From Gordionus sp. m RMFG-2023 (taxonomy: Eukaryota; Nematomorpha; Gordioida; Chordodea; Parachordodidae): a stretch of 64,000 bases of DNA. Under the pieces are notes generated by a model. It was not told where the DNA came from. It made no database searches and saw only the letters and a list, made by a program, of their open reading frames with translations. The stretch covers positions 13,989,561 through 14,053,560 of the forward strand of contig NC_088775.1 in NCBI RefSeq assembly GCF_954871325.1, read 5' to 3'. The translations under genes and the position numbers were made by a program. Shown one piece after another: positions 23,786 through 35,700 of this stretch. Every line of letters begins with the position of its first letter. The first letter of the stretch is position 1.

Positions 23786-26700
23786 TTAATCAAAACTAAT
23801 TAACTGAGGACTGGTATCTTCTTGCGGATTTTGCGACGCTTTAGTCTCCGATTTCGTATTTTCGATTGGTAGAGAAATGTTTAAATGCTCTCCTTTAAGC
23901 TTAGAAGAATTTTCAAGGGAGACATTTAATTGAGGTCCTGATTCCTTAATAATAGATTTTGAATCTACCGAGAAAAAGGGACCATTATGATTTTCAGTTA
24001 CGGGTAATTGAGTGGGTTGTTGAAATATGGGTAAGGCTTGATTCATGCCTTAAAGAATTAAATTTAAATTATTTTTCATATTTCATTGTAAATTATTAAG
24101 CATACTTTGCATATTATAAGCTAAAGCGGGGTTAGGTTGTGCATGCATCCAAGGATTAATCATTTGATCAACTGGTTGCTGTTGTTGATAATGAGCATAG
24201 TTATTGTTGCCGGTTGGTTGATTTCCTACATTTTGATTTAAATTGGTAGCATACTGTAAAGTTTGTGGATTTTGTACCATATTAAGTTGGGAGCTCAAGG
24301 TTGAGTTATCATTAGGCGGATAATTAAAATACAAGGGAGGATTTCCTTCTATTTATATATTTTTTAAATATATTTCTTATTACAAAAATATTATATTTTA
24401 CGGTGTTGAGTGGGGTAAAATTGATTATTATTCATATAAGAGAACTGGGGTTGATCGTTGTTTGCAAGTCCATCATCTTTGTTGGAGGGAACAGTGTTAG
24501 GTTGGTAAGCCATATTAGTATTACCGATCCATCTAAAATGTGAATTATTAAAGTAAAGGAGTATTAATTTAAATTTCTAAATAAAATTATCATTATCATA
24601 AGAATATTGACATTCGAAAAACTAGACTTGATTTTCAAAAAATGTTTCATTTGTCCATTTTTTTACTGATTATTCATGACCGGAACTGGTTGCGAATTAG
24701 GAAATGTATTAACACCTCCAATCATAGGATTCATAGCTTGGGCATGTTGAGAAAAGTTACTATATTGCTGATTAAAAGGTTGGTTTCCAAAATTATTTTG
24801 ATATGGATAATTTATAGGAACATTCATTTTTTGGTGTTCGCCCATTCTTTGAAGAGTGATTTGTCGTTGGTATTCTAAATATTCCTGTTTTTAAATTTGA
24901 ATAAATAAATTATAATTTTTTTTTGATCTAATAATGTTTACCAAATATTATTGAGAATTTTAAGATATGATGAGATTTAAAAGAGAAAATACTACTCGAA
25001 AACAATGAAAATAATCAAAGCTAGCAGATATTACAGTCTTGGGGGCCTGCCCGTAAATAGTCAATAAAATATAGTCTTAGTGCGTGGTCTGAAAAGTATT
25101 AATCTTATATTTACTTCTATTCTTATTATTTCGCCTGATTGATGACACAATTTAAAAAAGAAGAAAAGTATAAAAAAAATCAGGTGGGAAATATATATTA
25201 TTAAGTTATTGCTGAATATTTAAATTTAACGCACAACGTTAAAATAGAGAATAAAATAAATATTTTGAGTAAAATTCTTCTCTTATTAACATTTAAAAAA
25301 ATATCGGTCCGGGACTAAGTTTAAAAATTTTGCTATGCTGCGGGCGAGCTTGTGCTAAAAATATTTTAAATTTGCAGGTCTTAAGCAGAGATTATAAATC
25401 CAGAAAAAAGTAAGGCTAACCGAAAACATTACGCCGTAAAAAAAATTCTTTTAGAATTCATCACAAAATATAATCTCCAAAAATACAACAATTTTTTTTA
25501 ACTAACTTCAGATATATTTAGTAATTATATATCTTAAGCTTTTTACCAAGGAATCATCAATTACCTCTATATCTACTTCTACCTTTTCTTTATAATATTA
25601 ATTTTTCAGTTATTGAGGTACCGCTATCTATACTAAGATGGACCCAAACAGTAGGTTAAATTAGTGCCAATCAGCGAACTCTATAACAATTACTGATACT
25701 CTATAGTTGAGTGCCATTATTATAAACCAAGTTACTTCATAATTCCAACATTTACGAGGTAAACCTTGCTATCCTACATGCATCTTAGAGTCCTGTGGAG
25801 TCGGCCTACACCTGGATGGATATGAACAGTATATATCATCGCCTGAGAATTAGATTATTCCATCTCCTCTTTAAATAATTTTACAGGAGAGCAATTTTAA
25901 TAATTAAGTTTCTAATATTTTCAATAGGATTGTTAACGTTATATTTGTTGAGTTTACTATAAAAGAAATATGTTTCTTTTGTTTTGTTCCCACTCAAAAC
26001 AGTATTATACTTTATTTAGTCTTACCCGAATCGTAATTTATAGACAAAGCCTGTTTTTATATTTTATTCACTTAAAACAGGTCCTAGCCGCATGAAAAAA
26101 TATAACAATACGGCGATATATTTTTTAAAATCGTTTTGTTGGAAAATGTATAGTAATATAAGGACCCCCTAAAAAGAATTATAGATCATGAATTAATTTA
26201 TTATCTGTATTTTATATGGATTGTACTTATTTCAAAGCGACTATTCTTAACTAAAAAAAATATTCTCTTTTATGCTATATATCCGTGCTTGAATATGAGG
26301 TGGTTTACTTCACTGGACTTGAGTACGATGACAACAATGCCCGCTAAGTACGGTTCCCCAGTCCTATTCTCCGACAATCCCTGACCATCGAACTCCGCCG
26401 ATTCCTCCCCTTCCCCAAAGGTTGGACTCTGTCCAACTAAAGAAAGAAACGGAATTACTCTCCTCCCTGCTTAAATACTGCTACCCTGGGGAGGGGTTAA
26501 ACGATCTGGCGGTGCTTTCTGGCCATTTGGAATAGGCATCTACCAGAATTCGCCAATGTAAGTTGTGTAGTGGTCCTGCAAGGTCCACGCGCACCATTTC
26601 TCTTACGGTGTGGGCGACGAGCTAATTGGGGAATAGTATCCGTGGGGAGTTTTCTTTGAATTGTTGACAACGGTCGCACGTTTCCTGATTTTTGTGATAT

Positions 26701-29700
26701 CCCTGTTTAATACCAGACATACTTCCGAACTGTTTCTTTTATTCGTACAATTCCCGGGTGTCCACTGTGAATTTCTTGCAATATTGTGGGTCGTAAGGTT
26801 TGTGGAATGATTAATCTGGTTCCCAGGACAATTATCTCCGTCTATCGACAATTAGATTTCAATTCTGCTACAAAACAGGAGCATCAAATATGAATGCCGA
26901 CGCACTATCCCGACCACTGCTCGCCGACCAAGACGAAACCGAAATAAACCAAATTATACAAACCCAAATTAAAGCCCTACCCTTTACTCGAGATAAAATA
27001 AAATCCAGAACCATGCAAGACCCTGAATTATCACAAATCAAAGAAAACATACGAAATGACTGGCACCCAAAGATAACAACCACCGAATTACAAAAAATTT
27101 GGAATATAGAACTAATTGTAGATAGACGGAGACATAATTGTCCGGGGAACCAGATTAATCATTCTACAAACCTTACGGCCCATAAGTGGACACCCGGGAA
27201 TTGTACGAATAAAAGAAACAGCCAGGAAGTATGTCTGGTGGTCCCAATTAAACAGGGATATCACAAAAATCAGGAAACGTGCGACCGTTGTCAACAATTC
27301 AATGCCCCATGGATACTATTCCACAACTGGCCCGTGGCCCACACTGTAGGAGAAATGGTACGCGTCGACCTTGCAGGACCACTACACAACGTACATTGGC
27401 TAATTCTGGTAGACGCCTATTCCAAATGGCCAGAAGGCACCTGCCAGATTGTTTAACCTCTCCCCAGGGTAGCAGTATTTAAACGGGGAGGAGAGTGGTA
27501 ATCTAACAAAACTCCGTTTCTTTTTCCCCCCTTTTGGAATAATTTATTCCCTCTCCCCCTTTTCTATTTATGTACCTTTTTTAAAACTAATTTATCCCCT
27601 CGCTCACCCCCCCCCCCTCTATTTTTTATGTACTTTACATTTTTTTAAAAAAATTAAATTATCTTAGATATAAATCCACCCTGATCCGGCTCCGCGAGGG
27701 CCGTGTTATTTTTTTTTATATAGAATTAAGGTAGAAATTATAGTCGCTCTGAACCGGCTTGAGTGGCGTATGCCGTTAATTTTTTTTGGTTATTGACTAT
27801 GTGTTTAATTAAATTAACTTAGGATTAATTAAAATCCGTCCTGACACCGTGGAGCGGCTATGCCGCTTATTTTTGTTTGATGTTTTGTGAGTCTAAGAAA
27901 ATGAACTTAGGGCTAAACACCGCTCTAGTTCAGCGGCATGGCGAAGGCCATTCGATTTTTTTAAATTTTTTTTAATGGATAAGGTAAGAATTAAATCCGC
28001 TCTGATTCGGCGGCGGTGTATGCCATTCTTTCTTTTTGGTTGTTTAATAAAAAATTTTTATTTAGGCCTGAAATCCACCCTGATTTGGCGGTGCGGCGGT
28101 AGTAGAAGTTAAGCTAAGAGGAGTGTTGTGTTTATTAGTACATAAAAGAAATGTTCCTTTTTTGTTTTGTTTCCACTAAAAACAGTATTATACTTTATTT
28201 AGTCTTCAAATCATATTTTATAGACAAAACCTGTTTTTATATTTTATCCACTTAAAAATTGTCCTAGCCAGTTTCGAGATTGACCATTACATGAAAAAAT
28301 ATTTTAACAATTCGTAGATAGATTTTTTTATTGTTTTGTTGGAAAATGTATAGTATATAATGACCCCCTAAAAAGAATTATAGATCATGAAATAATTTAT
28401 TATCTTCTTCTTTTTACTTCTTATGTAACGATTATAGATATTACTTTAATGTATTTTATTTGGATTGTAATTATTTCGAAGACTATTCTTACTTAACTAA
28501 ATAAAATTCTCTTTTATGCTATATAACCGTGCTTGAATATGAGGTGGTTTACTTCATTCTGAGTGACCCGCGTCTGGACTTGAGTACGATGACAAAAATG
28601 CCCACTAAGTCCGGTTCCCCAGTCCCATTGTCAATCCCGGACCATCAAACTCCGCCGACCCCCCCCCCCCCCCCGAAGGTTGGACTCGACTATCCAATTA
28701 TATCAATATTGGCTATCATTTGGACTATTTGTAAATATTATGGATTTTATTAAAAAATAGATTTATGTAAAAATGCCATTTTTGACAAAAAATGGATATG
28801 GAAATAACCTATTTTTCAGGCGATGATATATATAATACTACTGTTCATCCCAAGATGATCAGTAATTTAGGAATTTTTGGTGATTGAATATTTAATTTTT
28901 TTTTAAAAAATAAATAAAACAAGAGCTTTTAAAAATTGTTAAAATCTTATCCTAGAAAATAAAATAATATTCATTTACTAGTCATCATTTTTTAAACATC
29001 GGGAGGGGGGGAAGGTAACAAATTGCCCAAATGTGCTGGCGGGATAATTCCTTTTAATAACAACGACGGACTTAAATAATTCAAATGAATATTCATTCTC
29101 TAATTATATTTAAATATAGAAAATCTGATAATATTATAATGCTATCCTATTTTATTCTATTATTTATTATGTTACGACCTCGCAGAACTTTAATTCAAGT
29201 TTTAAATCCTATTTAAAAAGTATATAAACTTGTTTTTGTATCCTCATCAATTGTAATTTTTGAGACATTTGCAGTTTCTTTTGTCTTTCAATCTCTTCAG
29301 CTTCCTTTCTCTCTCTCTCCCTGAAATCTTCCCTAAGTGCATTTAAGGCGGCTCTAGCATCCTTTATTTGAGATATTTTGTCTTGCAAAGATTCCAAATT
29401 GTCTTAAAGTTGTAAAATAAAAGTACTTTTAATTTTATATTAAATCAGCTTATGTGAAGTAAATTGGAAATTTAAAAGTTATTTCCATATCAATTCTTTT
29501 TATTTTAATTTTGACAATCCATTTATTATAGTAGATTGGCAAACATGAATTGAGACAACCGAGATAAATTTAATGAATTTTGGTGTATTTTTTTCAAAAA
29601 TTTATATAAAAGTATATTTTAAAAAATTTACGGTAAAAATATCTGAAATTCACGATAAAAAAGGTCTGAAATTTACATATATCGGATCCGTCACTGCAAA

Positions 29701-32700
29701 ACCTCGTAACATTTTTCATAATTTTTTTTGGAGAAAGTTGTGTTTTATAGGTTCTCTATTATCTACCTAAAGGCTCAAATCTTTGTAATGATTAAAAACA
29801 GGATTTTTATCAAATCGGGATACATATGAACATCTCTAAAAGTGTCCATATTTTAATAATAAAAAATATTTATGAGGCACACTCATAAAATTATATAAAG
29901 CTTTAATAATAATGAAACATGTTCTTTTTAAAATCTCATTATCAAAAATATTTTCTATTAAAATAGGATTATTCAAAAATATTTTTTCTTCCGCCTGAAC
30001 ATTTTTTTTTTAAAAAAAGAAGCTACTTACGAGGTCTAGCAGCGAGGATGACGATATGCTGAATTATAATTCCGGTCAAATCTGGTATTTTCAAATTTAA
30101 AAAACTGCCCTCAGTTAAATGATTAAAAATTGCGAGATTCTGAATCCCCAATGGATCTCATATCCCAAGATATATCGCCGGTTGTGTATTAAAGTGTTCC
30201 ATTAAAGATACATTTTTTCGACAAATAAATTCTTTAATTTATTTTGGGCAAATTAGTGTTGTGAAATGGCTCAATTTAAACCGATTTTTAAAAATGGATA
30301 ACTTCACATTTCGCCCAAAATATTGCCTAAACCTCGAGATTTTACTAATAGATGTCCAAACCTTTGCTATCTATGAACAATATCTCCAGACTCGTGTAAT
30401 ATTTTTTTCTAGACAATATTGAGCTAGCCTTTTAACAACACTATGGAAAATTTATAAACTTCGCTTATCCTCTTGAATCCGTATTTTATCGCATAACTTA
30501 GGTTGCAACTGACTAAGCGTAACAAATAGTGTTTGCACGGAACTGTCGTTGACGATAGATCTGTTACGAGAAGCGTTACTCTGCATCCTTTTGACGAAAA
30601 TGTTTATCCCATTTTGAAGGGCATCGGAAAATTCTTCAATGTCTTTATACGTCGAGATGGAGTTATTATGAGATTGTAGTTTCTGTAAGATTTTTTGTGG
30701 GAGATGGATTAGATAAGTTAAAATAGTATGAGCTGGAGAATTATTGTGGAGCTAATAGTTAACAAATGGGCAGCAGCGTTTAGCACTATTTTTCTATACA
30801 ACGCTTCGATAATTTTAGGTCATATTTTTTCAATGCAAAAATTACCAATTTCCACGTCAATCCTATTGTTTCAAAAATAATATTAAAAAAACAAACTCTT
30901 GCGATTTTTAATGCAAAAAAAGTTTACCAATTTGCACGTTACGTTAAAAAAATATAATTAGAAGAAGAACCCAAAAGGAAAAGAATTCAATTTATAAGCA
31001 CTAAGTAGTCAATGGCAATTAGGAAATCAAATTGTAACAAAATAATTTAGTCATTTGATTAATATTATTAAATATTTAAATTCTAACTCCATTTCTTGTT
31101 CAAAACTTAATTAGCAAACAAAACTTCAAACTAAAAATTAATTTTAAATATATTTATATTCTATGAATCGAAATATAATTTTATCTATTTTATAAACCTA
31201 ATGGTCGGGTTATCCGGTTTTTTAAACACGGATAACTCAATATTTTGTCCAGAAAAATATTATTCAAGCCTTAAGATATTGCTAATAGAGGGCACAGAGA
31301 TTTGAACATCCCTTAATAAAATCTCGAAGCATAGGAAATATTTTTCTGACTAAAATATCGGGCCGTTTTTAAAAATCGGCTCAAATCTAACCACTAGGTT
31401 GTAGATTATATTAAATTGATTTAAATCAATTCATTTTTTTGTTTTTATTTTCTAGTAGTTTTTTTTCATCCGAAAACATTTTTCTTTTACTAAACTTTGC
31501 TTGTAAGTTTTGAATTAATCACTAAATTTTATTATCATAAATTTTTATTTAAAATTTTGTTTGAAATAATACGAAAATTATTTTAAGATTGTTGTTTACT
31601 AAGGAAATGTAAAAAAATTATTCATTTCTGATCTCATCCTCGACAACCAAACTAGACCGAACCCGATGGGGTAACTCTATTCCTTGGAAAGTTATACCAC
31701 TGCATGGAATTATACTTGTGTGGACCATTCCGCATAATCATTTTCTAACAACTCTCAAGGGCAAAAAATTGAAAAAAATAGTCACCTACCTGTTACATGT
31801 TTGTAACTTTATATTTTAATAAACTTTATTATTTTAGAAGGCTTAAGGCGATCGTTTTTTAGTAACGATATATTATATTGTAATAACATATATATGTTGT
31901 AATTTGGATAACGTGATTTTATGTTATACAATTTTAGATAATGGATTTACTAAAAAACGAAGATATATTATTTTTGATCAGTTAACTTTTTTATAATAAA
32001 TAATCATTTTAAAATCTTATATTTAAATTAAATTCTTTATATTGAACTAAATTCCGACTAATTCCTCGTACAAGTCAAGCTAACATCTCCGCTTGTCAAC
32101 AGTACCAAACAACCTTCCCCCCCCCCCATAATTTAGGCCCTATTGGCTCATTAGGAGTTTAAGTCTTATAAAGTTTTCAAGAATGTCAATGTAATAAAAT
32201 GAATCTATGCTCAATTAAAAAACCTTTTTATCGTAAGTTATTTTCACAATTTTTATTCTATTATAAAATTTGATTTAAAAAAAATTTATTCGTGCCAACT
32301 CTAACAGATGGCATGACATTTTTTTTTTAAATCGATCCCTTGCAGAAAGAAAGAGTTAAAACCGCCAAAATATGGGTTAGAGATTTAACGGGTTTAATAT
32401 TTAATAAATTTTGGTGTCCGCAATACCCCAAAAATATCGTTTTCTAAACCTTGTTCTTATTTCGAATAAAAATTTATATGAAATTGATTCGTAAAAATTT
32501 AGTTATTTAATTTATTTTTAAAATCAAATTTATAAATAATAAGTGAGCGTATGATTTGAAAGAATAACTAGGAGATTTAACGTGAAATGTCTAATAATTT
32601 TTTATTTTAATACTCAAAATAAAATCTTATTACGAAATTAAGCATACATAGAAATCCATATAATTATGCCATTACAAAAACTATGAAATATTTTTAAATA

Positions 32701-35700
32701 AATTTTATATTATGGATTAACAAAGAATACGACACCTAATCATCAAGACCTGCAGACCCGGCCCTAAGACTGCCCTGGATTTTTATTTTTTTAAATATAA
32801 CCGGGCCTGGCCTGATTTTTTTTATAATACCTGGAGGCTTTAATTTTTTTTAATACCCGGACCGGGCGGTATATTTTATAACCAAATATTTTAATCGCCA
32901 TTATTAGCTATAAAATTAAAAATTATCTATTTTAAAAAAAATCCAGGCTGGGCCTGAAAATATAAAACTCGGACTGGGCTGGGCTGAAAAAAAAATCCGG
33001 GTTGGGCCGTGCAAAAATAATCCAAAAATGGCGCTAATAAATTCAATTTCAGTTTTAGTATGAAATGTAGCTTAGGATCAATCCGAACTAAAATCGGAAG
33101 AATGGAAATTTAAAATATATATGTAATGACATGTATTTAAAATATAAAAAAAACTAATAATCTTAATACTTCGTAAGCCAGCCCTCCATAATTATTATTG
33201 AAATTGGGTTGAGCTAGGGAAGCGTTAGTTTGCTTCGGAAAAACACTTTTAGCATTAGAAATGGCGTCATTATTAGAGTTCCAATTAGGCTGATAATTGG
33301 AGATAGACACAAAGCTTGATATGTTAGAGAGAGTCGGGGATGGGCATGAATTAGTGTTAGTCATTGCTTCCGGAGCTGATGGCAAAGTTATATTATTGCT
33401 AATATTACCTTTTTTTAAGTGTTAAATTAAAACCATTAGTATCGGTACCAGTTGCATCACTGAAAATAAACCTTAATCTTTCTAGGTTCTGAATTTTACC
33501 TGGAGCATATGAACGATCGAGAGTTTCAAATGTTAAATTTCAAATCCTATTGGAAAGCTCATATGCTACCGCCTAGGTCTTATGCTGCATTTATGGAAAG
33601 CGCAATTGGCTACCAAGTAATGCAAAATGAATTGCTAGAATCACAGCTGATTCATCACATCGATAATACGAAATATATGTTAACAAGCTATCGCATTTCC
33701 ATCATTAGGCCCAGTATTTATCAATTAAACGTATTATTGGCTTGATTATCTAAATTATGTAGCGAATAATTTCGCGTCGCTTGAGCGAATCATGCTGACT
33801 ATAAATGAACTTAAACATATGACTAATAAAAAAAATGATCTACAAAAGAAGGAGGAAAAAAAGCTTGATCTGATAAACAATATTGATAAGAAAAAAAATA
33901 CAAAAATAAAACCAGGAGGTTGGGACTTCATGGAGAGTTGTTTCTGTTTAATTTCCCAATAATCCCGATCCAAATAACGTGCCAGTTCATTCTCCATATC
34001 ATTTTCAACGGATGAATAATAACTGCTGGATGGAGCATTGTGATAATTCGAGGTGTTTTTATTCGTAGCTTGCGTCTGATAAGCGAATCAATTGAATCGT
34101 TTAAATGATAATGACCAGAAAGTAAATTAAAAAATGGCGATTAAAATATATATTTCTTTCAAAATAAATAAACTTAAGATTTTTTTAAAAAATAAATGAG
34201 GAGTATACAATAGATAAACATTTGTAAAATTTTTAAATATATAGGAGCCAAAAATCATAAAGACGAAATTTTTAAAACACATACCCTATTTTGTTGTTGT
34301 CGATCGTCGATATTTGAAGTCGGACCAACGCCCAAATACAGATATTTTGAGGCCTATTTATTATTTGACGTAACGTTGATTAATATAATATTTAATTAAT
34401 TTGGAAATATACATTCGGTATTAAAAAAATTCAGAAAAACTTAGTTAATATAAAGCATAGGATTTTTTTAACCGAACACGCGTGTCTTAATATTACACGC
34501 AATTTTATAATAGTTTGTGGGATGAATCGCCATTTTTTTCTTAATAAAGTACCAGGTCACATTATTTTTAAATAATAACGTTTAAACACAAAATAATATT
34601 ATTCCGATATCGAATATATTAGACTAAAAAAAGGGAGTAATATTTTAGGCAGAACAAGATATTAATTCTCCAAAAATAGTAAATTAAAAAAATATATGTA
34701 TTTTGGCAAGTGAATAAAATGAAGAAGCACTTGACTAACAATGACTTTTTCATTATTAAAATGGCGACTCGTTGCGCCTATTTCTCATATACACCACATC
34801 TTTGTGGAAATTTAACTTATTAAAATAAGGAACAACCTTAGCAGCTTTAGCCAAATTTGATTCCGCTTCGCTAGCTGACAGCGCGAGCGCTAATTCGATT
34901 TCCTCCCTCTCCTCAATTTCAGTCTTTTTGGGTGGCTCTTGACTTTGCTTACTCAAAGGACTGTTTAGGTATTCAAAGGGCAGTGAAGATTTATCATTCG
35001 TAGGAACATTGTGCGACGGGCCATTTTTCGTATTCTACAAAAATGAGAAAAAATAATTAGTAACTACAATAATAGGGATTCCTAACGGATTGGTCCGAGC
35101 CCCAGAATCAGACATTTTTTAAGAGCTGATTTTTTTTACTTCGATTCATTCCTAAACTTAAAATTTTATTTACCTACCATACTTTGTTTTCTTTTTAAAC
35201 TATGTTTCTATTAATATTTATATCGTATGAATCCTCCAGGTATTACTATTAAAAGTATTTAACTAACCTCCTTGGCCTCATTTCTAAAAATCAATTTTAG
35301 ACAGAACATGATTTTTGTTTTTAAATTGAACATAATACCAAAAACAAGTTAATATATTTAAAAAAAGAGAGAAATGCCAATCATAAGAGATACTCCTTTT
35401 TCGAATATAAGGATTTTTTCCTGACTATTTCTCTGACTTATTTTGTTTGAAATTTATTTGCCATTTTTCCTAATATAATTGACTCTCTTCCTAATAACTG
35501 CTATAATATTTCCTTTCATGGTTAAATTTTAGGATATTTTCATGATTAAAAATTTTCTATTTGTAGATGTATAACTCAAGTTAATTGGTATATATTTAAA
35601 ATGAATTCCAGAAAGATGTCCTGTTCAAAAAGACCCAGACAAAAATACAAAAATACCCATGGACAAAATGACACCAAAATATCACAATTTTTAGAAAAAT

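Larger units (their letters stand above)
25946..28687 (+). mobile_element. broken Ty3/gypsy element D in an Hrs intron
   Basis: Direct repeats of about 0.5 kb at 25946-26429 and 28124-28687 (both start TGTTG and share CAGTATTATACTTTATTTAG and GCTTGAATATGAGGTGG) look like LTRs. A purine tract (AAGAGGAG) precedes the right one, indicating + orientation. Inside are an inverted fragment (26435-26855), an RNase H-end plus integrase fragment (26890-27456), and a tandem array (27665-28095). Gag, protease and reverse transcriptase are absent. It is an old, heavily reduced fossil with many LTR differences. It lies in the 4.3 kb intron between Hrs exons 12 and 13, in the opposite orientation to Hrs. 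Confidence 0.75.
25810..28860. repeat. flanking inverted repeat around element D
   Basis: About 70 bases at 25810-25880 (containing GAACAGTATATATCATCGCC) match in reverse complement to 28787-28857 (GGCGATGATATATATAATAC ... CTGTTCATCC). The two arms lie just outside the LTRs of element D. The simplest reading is a small inverted-repeat element that was split by insertion of the LTR element into it. Confidence 0.5.

Noticed and set aside
24642-24878. Small + strand protein near 24.7 kb
   Set aside because: It is the antisense of Hrs exon 13, whose phase and similarity are certain.
26868-27297. Hydrophobic small proteins on the - strand at 26.9-27.3 kb
   Set aside because: Antisense of the integrase fragment in element D.
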